A stretch of 22,414 nucleotides of DNA from Chara braunii (lineage: Eukaryota > Streptophyta > Charophyceae > Charales > Characeae): NCBI GenBank assembly GCA_003427395.1, contig BFEA01000037.1:3196512-3218925 (forward strand), given 5' to 3'. Below, piece after piece: positions 17,947-22,414 of this stretch; positions within the stretch are counted from its first letter, which is position 1; the number at the start of each line of letters is the position of its first letter. The notes beneath the pieces are model-generated. The model saw only the letters and a list, made by a program, of their open reading frames with translations. It was not told the DNA's origin and did no database searches. Made by a program: the position numbers and the translations under genes.

Positions 17947-18041
17947 TTGGGTTAGAGTCAGCTCATCCCTTGAGGATCAATCTTTTGTTATCATTGATAA
18001 CAGACCGGTTGGCGATTCGTCGGTCTATGACTCAATTCCAA
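17947..18041 (+). ncRNA. Predicted multibranched RNA fold
   Basis: An outer stem TTGG/CCAA (17947-17950, 18038-18041) continues as GAGTCA/TGACTC (17955-17960, 18028-18033). It encloses three side-by-side hairpins: ATCC/GGAT (17965-17968, 17974-17977); TGTTATC/GATAACA (17986-17992, 17996-18002); and GACCG/CGGTC (18003-18007, 18021-18025). The result looks like a cloverleaf but lacks tRNA loops and spacing. It is a by-eye fold from one sequence. Confidence 0.45.
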
Positions 18042-18519
18042 CTCACCCTCCGTACTCAACCTAAAAGGCTTTAGCCCTGGTGATTTTATTGTTTCATTAA
18101 GGTTTTACCCGGACTTTTATTGAATGGTCATTTAACAAAGGTACTAAGTATTTAATTATGGTTGGTTGGACAAAAGGTTGGGGTTTGCATGGCTAAAGCA
18201 AGGGGTATGAGTGCAGAGGTTGGTTGGAGTTGACTTTGTGTAGTATGTGGATTTTTGTCTGGTTCTGTGATGTGATTGCAGGTATGTATGGAAGAGTTTC
18301 GACTGATTTATGTTGAGTGATATTGCTTGGACTTAGATGGGCAAACCACACAACTGTCGTGAGAGTGAACTACCCCACAACCTTTCTGTTTAAGTGAGAC
18401 TGTTCTATTTTCGCTTTGATAACTAGGCGTGCATTCGGGTAACCCCTATAGGGCTGATCCCGAGGATGTCTCGTCTGATGATATTAGAAGTACTTGTTTC
18501 TATCCCTGTTGAAGATTAT

Positions 18520-19785
18520 TTTGGTGGAACGATGAAGTTCCGGGCGGAAGGGCTAGCGTGTCGCTGGTGGTGCGCCTGACAACTCACCACCGCTCCAACC
18601 TCCTTCCTGCCCTAGGGGTCGTCTTGCCCCGCACCCTTTGGGACACCTCAGGGTGCAGAAGGCGGAAAAGCCCTCAGGTCGGTTTTGCGCCCGCTAAAGG
18701 GTTACCTCCCCTTAGCGCGCGCTTCAGCCAACGCCTGAGCGTCGGAAATGACCTCATGGCTCAGAATAGGCAATTTGGGTATGGGCACCGTATAATGCGC
18801 CGTCATCGCAGATACTCACATAGAGCTGCATAGTGAGATGGTATGTGTAGGTCCATTGTCCGCGCGGTCTTATATTAAGCCCGCGCGCGCAGCACTCGCC
18901 GATTCTCGCACTAAAAAGTTATGGGTCAGGCGACGAGACCACGAGCGCGACACGGTCAATAGACTCGGGGTTTTGGTAACGCGGAGCGGCACGTGGGCAA
19001 AGGACTAGTCCCAGTCGACCTATGGGAGTCCGTGTACGGGCCTCACTATCCCGGACATCGGGTAGCCTATGGGTAGGATATCGGGCCTCCTCCGCGCGCG
19101 CGTCGTTTGAGCCTATCTACCCCTTCCATTCTAGGAGGCCAATAAACTAATGAGAATTGGAGTGAGTTTTCCTTTTTGAGCTTTCATGGTTGGACGTTAT
19201 AGTCCGTGGCAGCCGTCAAAGTCAAACCCCTTGATGTTTGACCGCCACGACAACTTAAAGCTGTCTACTCAACCCCTCTTCACAGGGTGCAAAAGAGGGT
19301 GTGGTCTTCAACCACACATGGCGGTTGTCTGACGTCGAGAGATTACCCCTCAAGGCGCTTGTCAGCCGACACTTGAGTCTCGAATGCGACCCTCGAAGTC
19401 AACGAGGACCGCGCGAGTATGGGTACTACATAGTACGCCATCACTGCGACTGCTTGCGTAGGTTAGCATTGCGAGTCGATACGAGTAGACCCTGCGTCCG
19501 CGCGATTTTTATACTAAGTCTCGCGCGCGACGCCTATCCGATTTCCGCAATGGAAAGTTATGGGATGGCCACTGGAAGGGCTAGGAGCGTTGTCGCGTTG
19601 TTTGGGTTGTGTCGTTTCGCGTATACGTGTGTGTGTTTGTTTTTTTTGTGTGTTTGTAAAGTGGTGTGCGCGTGGTGTGTGGGATGCGTCCTAATCGACC
19701 GGCGTCGAGCCGCGCTTGGGACTTCTGCCCCCCAAGATGTCGGTTCGCGTGCGGGTCCGATAGGCGTATTACCGCTCGTACCCCC
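18520..19785. repeat. Tandem pair of a diverged, hairpin-rich unit (~640 nt)
   Basis: Unit A (about 18,520-19,120) and unit B (about 19,190-19,785) share collinear landmarks. GACAACT is at 18578 and 19249; GGGTGCA at 18651 and 19285; CAGCC(A/G)AC at 18725 and 19363; the CGCGCG hairpin at 18861 and 19499; AAAGTTATGGG at 18915 and 19554; and GTCC(C/T)A(G/A)TCGACC at 19008 and 19688. The offset is 634-680 nt; the rise in unit B is due to a TG/T-rich insertion near 19,620-19,665. Both units hold a GC-rich stem around an AT-rich loop at the CGCGCG position. The long open frame at 19,301-19,957 crosses this unit and has no protein signature. Confidence 0.6.
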
Positions 19786-19931
19786 TATGCTACAGCGAAC
19801 GAAAAACGCCCTCGGCTGGTCCACCTCTACGACTGCAAATGATCAGCTCTTGTACTGTGGACTGGTAGCTCGGCGGCGATACGCCCACCGAAGGGAGGTG
19901 ACAGCTCCCGCAAGGTGGAGGTTAGTTGTGC

Positions 19932-19968
19932 CTCGCGTAGGCCCTATCCTATCGTAGGGGCTCGCGAG
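19932..19968 (+). other. Strong hairpin upstream of the primer site
   Basis: CTCGCG (19932-19937) pairs with CGCGAG (19963-19968), and AGGCCCTA (19939-19946) pairs with TAGGGGCT (19955-19962) with one mismatch. That is 13 pairs around an 8-nt loop, with T19938 bulged. Confidence 0.6.
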
Positions 19969-20106
19969 AGGTATGGCTGGCGCACTCGGCCGGAGCGGCC
20001 TAAGGAAGCTCCATGTGCGTTCGTGACGAGGTTGGTCCAACTCCTGCGTGACGCGGTCGAGAGGGTCCCGCGCTGCCTTGTGCGGTGCCGGACCGAAGCG
20101 CTCGAC

Positions 20107-20107
20107 A
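20107..20107 (+). other. Putative 5' LTR end of element 3
   Basis: The sequence ends ...GACA two bases before the primer-binding site, as expected for an LTR terminating in CA. The LTR start cannot be placed because no second LTR is in the window; part or all of the structured region upstream may belong to it. Confidence 0.4.
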
Positions 20108-20109
20108 AG

Positions 20110-20127
20110 TGGCGCCGTTGTCGGGGA
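20110..20127 (+). other. Primer-binding site of element 3 (tRNA-Asp type)
   Basis: TGGCGCCGTTGTCGGGGA differs by one base from the complement of the tRNA-Asp 3' end (recalled as TGGCGCCGTTGCCGGGGA), a primer known from several plant Ty3/gypsy groups. The gag gene starts about 210 bp downstream on the same strand. Confidence 0.75.
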
Positions 20128-20340
20128 TAACAGAAGCCTACCATTGTCCCTGGTGGAACGACATCCGGGTATGAGCGAGCATTAGGCATAAGAGAGAGGC
20201 GAGAGCGCCTGGAGTGTGGGGTGAGTGATGTGGGTCTAAGGTAGGATATATGAAGTAGGCCAGGTTGGAGTAGGATACTGAATAGAGGGGTGTCCTTGCT
20301 TTTGTCTTATACAAGAAGTTGGAAGAAGAGGCCTACCAAG
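20128..20340 (+). other. Untranslated leader of element 3
   Basis: About 210 bp between primer site and gag ATG. GA/GT-rich, with no short gene or strong hairpin apparent. Confidence 0.5.
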
Positions 20341-21102
20341 ATGCCGGAGGGTGGCAGTATATCGGATGACGCCGGAAGGGTCCTGACCATCAAGGACCTC
20401 ATCGCAGCCCTAGATCGACATGAGAAGACCCCGAGTAACGTTCCGAAGGTTGAGACCTTTCATTTCAATGGGGAAAGGGTCTCAGATTGGCTAGATCTGG
20501 TGGAGCAGGCAATGGTGGGATTGTCGGATGAGGTGAAATTTCAGCGCATTATGAGGTACGTGCTCCATGGGCACCATCAGGAGGTGCAGAAGGTTGTGGA
20601 TGCCGCCAATGGCAGTTGGGCAAGGTTTAGGGAGAGCATGCTGCGCAAGTATCGGTTGGGTGATAGGTTGCTTACCATCTCGGACCTTGAGGCGGTGAAC
20701 AAGGACGACTTTACCACGATAGGGGCCTTCGTACAAGAGTTTAAGAAGAAGGCAAGGAAAGTCCACGGAATCTCTGAGGAAAGGCAGTGCGCCATCTTTT
20801 TGGGACTGCTCACTGCGTCAGAGGCAGCCGAATTGACGAGTCATGGAGGAGGCAGCGCAAAACTTACTTGGGCCACCATCGACAGAGGAGTGGAGGATGG
20901 GAGTTTAGACCAGGTAGAGCAGCATCAGATGCGCTTGCAAAGAAGGAAAAGGAAGGAGAGAGACGCTACTGCATCAGGGACCCCGGGAGTAAAGAGGATC
21001 GTCACTGATGTACTTGCGGTGTTAGGCTACGACCAGGATGCCGAGGCGCAAAAAAAGGTGGTAGCCGTGGTCCAAGGCCGAGGAAAGGAGGTGGGGGGAT
21101 GA
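20341..21102 (+). CDS. Gag capsid protein of LTR retrotransposon element 3
   Basis: A 253-residue open frame from ATG 20341 (MPEGGSISDDAGR) to TGA. The reading frame is open further upstream but the first ATG is here, so I choose it. The core shows the retrotransposon gag pattern FHFNGERVSDWLDLVEQAM, a helical region around SWARFRESMLRKYRLGD, and FVQEFKKKARKVHGISEE, consistent with the Retrotrans_gag/capsid fold. A basic cluster (RLQRRKRKERD) and a VTDVLAVLGYDQDAE segment lie near the C-terminus. It would assemble the virus-like particle that packages element RNA. Frame is lost at a GGGGGG run just before the stop: the downstream sequence in another frame continues as gag-like protein, so the stop is probably secondary. 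I recall near-identical gag proteins annotated in Chara braunii; this was not checked. No pol follows. Confidence 0.82.
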   Translation: MPEGGSISDDAGRVLTIKDLIAALDRHEKTPSNVPKVETFHFNGERVSDWLDLVEQAMVGLSDEVKFQRIMRYVLHGHHQEVQKVVDAANGSWARFRESMLRKYRLGDRLLTISDLEAVNKDDFTTIGAFVQEFKKKARKVHGISEERQCAIFLGLLTASEAAELTSHGGGSAKLTWATIDRGVEDGSLDQVEQHQMRLQRRKRKERDATASGTPGVKRIVTDVLAVLGYDQDAEAQKKVVAVVQGRGKEVGG

Positions 21103-21727
21103 GGGCGCTAGGCAGGAGGATTACAGCGGGGAGGAGACGGGATCGCAGATCCTTACCAAGGCCCAACGGAAGCAACGCAATTTATTGCTGGGTGGCCAAG
21201 GGTTTGGCAAAGGGCAGGTCCCCCAGGCAGTTGCCGCATCGCGAGCAGCCGCCGTAACCGCGCCCGTATCGGCAGGGCCGGCACCAATGGGGCCGCCTCC
21301 GGCCTCCCGACAATGGGTACCGTACTGCCAAGCGGCACCCTGGCCCAGCTGTAGTCATTGCACCTCGTGTGGAGGGAGCCAAGCCCATACTGGACAGACG
21401 GCTCCGTTCTCAGGTCCGTCAACGAGCGCAGGGCCACCAAGTTTCTCGGCGATGCAAGGCCAATTCACGGCCCAGCCTCCCCCCTCACAGCAAGCATCGT
21501 AGGCTAGCGTGGCGGGAGGAGGAGGCCAAGGGCAAGGAGGACAGGGCAATGGTGGTCGGGGACAAGGAGGCCGAGGGGGTGGCGGACGAGGCCGAAATGG
21601 CATGGGACGTTGTCGCGCCCCCACTGCTTCAAGGGTCTGGTTAGATATCCTTCCCCGGACCGAGATCAGTGGGTTGGAGGACTGGCAGGCTGTCACGCAG
21701 GATTTTGATAGGTATAAAAAAAAATAG
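21103..21727 (+). pseudogene. Frame-shifted C-terminal tail of element 3 gag
   Basis: After the 21,102 stop, gag-like coding appears to resume one frame over: a Glu/Lys-rich stretch (ILTKAQRKQRN), then Ala/Pro-rich sequence with WVPYCQAAPWPSCSHC. The last looks like the start of a zinc knuckle that then loses its pattern. An in-frame TAG at 21,500-21,502 is followed in the same frame by a Gly/Gln/Arg-rich tail (RGQGGRGGGGRGR), reminiscent of RGG-type RNA-binding tails. It ends at TAG 21,725-21,727 after DRYKKK. No protease or RT follows, so the element is truncated or non-autonomous. Confidence 0.6.
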
Positions 21728-22148
21728 ATGGAGGTGTAATCAGAGGCAGTCTTTGTCACACTTTGTCTTACAGTCGAGTAGTCAGGGTTATCCCTCCTGC
21801 CAGCGGCGACACGGCTTAGAGTGAGGCGTTCGGGTTTATCGCCTGCACCTGAACCCGTATAAAGGATAGACCCAAGGTCACCGGAGTCCCTATCATTCAG
21901 GAGTCCTTCAAGCTGCCTTGAGTGTAACCTATATAAAATAAGGAGGAAAATAGCATACATACCTTCATCATAGAATAATTGATACTGACAAAATGAAAAG
22001 ACCAGAAACCAGACTCTGCAAGAGCATGACCAGAGAAATGAGACTGAAGAGTAGTACACAATGTATCCAGGGAGCAGCCATCGGAGGGCTGCAGTCACTA
22101 ATAAATAATAATGTCGTAATACATCATAGTGACTGAAAAGAGAGAACC
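21728..22148. other. Non-coding, nothing firm recognised
   Basis: No domain is seen on either strand. A long minus-strand open frame covering 21,355-22,152 is largely antisense to the gag tail and is not credible. The minus strand has AAG|GTATGT near 21,961-21,970 and TTTTCAG near 22,132, which could be splice sites of a gene read from the right edge; this is speculative. Confidence 0.4.
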
Positions 22149-22414
22149 TCAATCAATGATAATGAGCAGTACCCCCTCGTGAGTGTGTGCTGCCGTATGG
22201 GACTCCACATCTGGCGCCTCGTCATTGAGAACTCGCATGGCTATAGACTCTGGAACCACATAGCTGATGTCGAGAGGCGCTGCTGGATCAATCTTGCAGA
22301 TATAGGCCATGCATTTGGCCATCTCCTCGTCTGCGACGCTCCTGAGGTAAAGCTCCTCCGCAAGAATGATGTCGCCTGAAGCTCCAATCAATATCTCAAT
22401 ACGTCCTCTCCCGC
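22149..22414 (-). CDS. Unidentified protein, C-terminal part (open at window edge)
   Basis: The minus strand is open from the window edge to TGA at 22,149-22,151, about 87 codons. It reads GRGRIEILIGASGD, then EELYLRSVADEEMAKCMAYICKIDPAAPLDISYVVPESIAMRV and an acidic/His-rich end. The composition is balanced, unlike the low-complexity frames elsewhere, and looks like real protein, but I recognise no family. There is no start in the window. The last few residues (GVLLIIID) could be intron read-through, since TTTTCAG follows about 15 bases after the stop. It may be the 3' end of a host gene or part of another transposon. Confidence 0.4.
   Translation of the reverse strand, partial: GRGRIEILIGASGDIILAEELYLRSVADEEMAKCMAYICKIDPAAPLDISYVVPESIAMRVLNDEAPDVESHTAAHTHEGVLLIIID

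Noticed and set aside
19301-19957. 218-codon plus-strand open frame
   Set aside because: It crosses a duplicated structured non-coding unit, and the other copy has no corresponding frame. The Cys/Val-rich run comes from a TG-rich tract.
21355-22152. 265-codon minus-strand open frame
   Set aside because: Its C-terminal half is antisense to the Gly/Arg-rich gag tail (giving Pro/Arg runs) and the rest has no domain.

Overview
The window looks like repeat-dense nuclear DNA from a charophyte-type green alga. Chara braunii is my best guess: the gag and pol proteins resemble, from recall only, retrotransposon proteins annotated in that species. I see no complete host gene, rRNA or ordinary tRNA. 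Most of the first 12.8 kb is two decayed Ty3/gypsy chromovirus-type LTR retrotransposons, both on the minus strand. The right end carries a gag-only fragment of a third LTR element on the plus strand and the possible 3' end of an unidentified protein gene at the very edge.

Layout. 1-554: non-coding flank with a (CT)n microsatellite. 555-7999, minus: element 1, with 3' LTR (555-1781), polypurine tract, chromodomain, integrase, RNase H, reverse transcriptase, protease, gag, an AT-rich leader and an initiator-Met-like primer-binding site. 8000-8947: an LTR lying exactly between the element 1 primer site and the element 2 polyprotein end. About 8987-12790, minus: element 2, in the same domain order, ending abruptly at a degenerate gag zinc knuckle. 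12,790-15,900: no gene seen; it holds a block of ambiguous bases (13,296-13,837), a purine-rich stretch and a 32-nt poly-T. 15,900-20,107: non-coding but very rich in secondary structure. 20,110-20,127: a primer-binding site matching tRNA-Asp, followed by a gag gene (20,341-21,102) with a frame-broken Gly/Arg-rich tail to about 21,727. 22,149-22,414, minus: an open, unrecognised C-terminal protein segment.

Both pol genes are dead. Nonsense codons often fall where Trp or Gln is expected, and several catalytic Asp/Glu residues are changed to Asn/Lys. Most of these fit C:G to T:A transitions, as expected for old, methylated, silenced transposons.

The most interesting signal is at 16,277-17,125. 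Ten copies of a 20-nt core (CATTGTTTCTAAGAYGAATG) are each flanked by different sequences that are nevertheless complementary to each other, so the loop is conserved while the stem covaries. A second, unrelated family of three covarying stem-loops follows at 17,407-17,710, then a multibranched fold (17,947-18,041) and two diverged copies of a structured unit of about 640 nt (18,520-19,785). Together they suggest a long structured RNA, read on the plus strand, leading into the tRNA-Asp primer site and gag. I cannot match it to a known RNA family.
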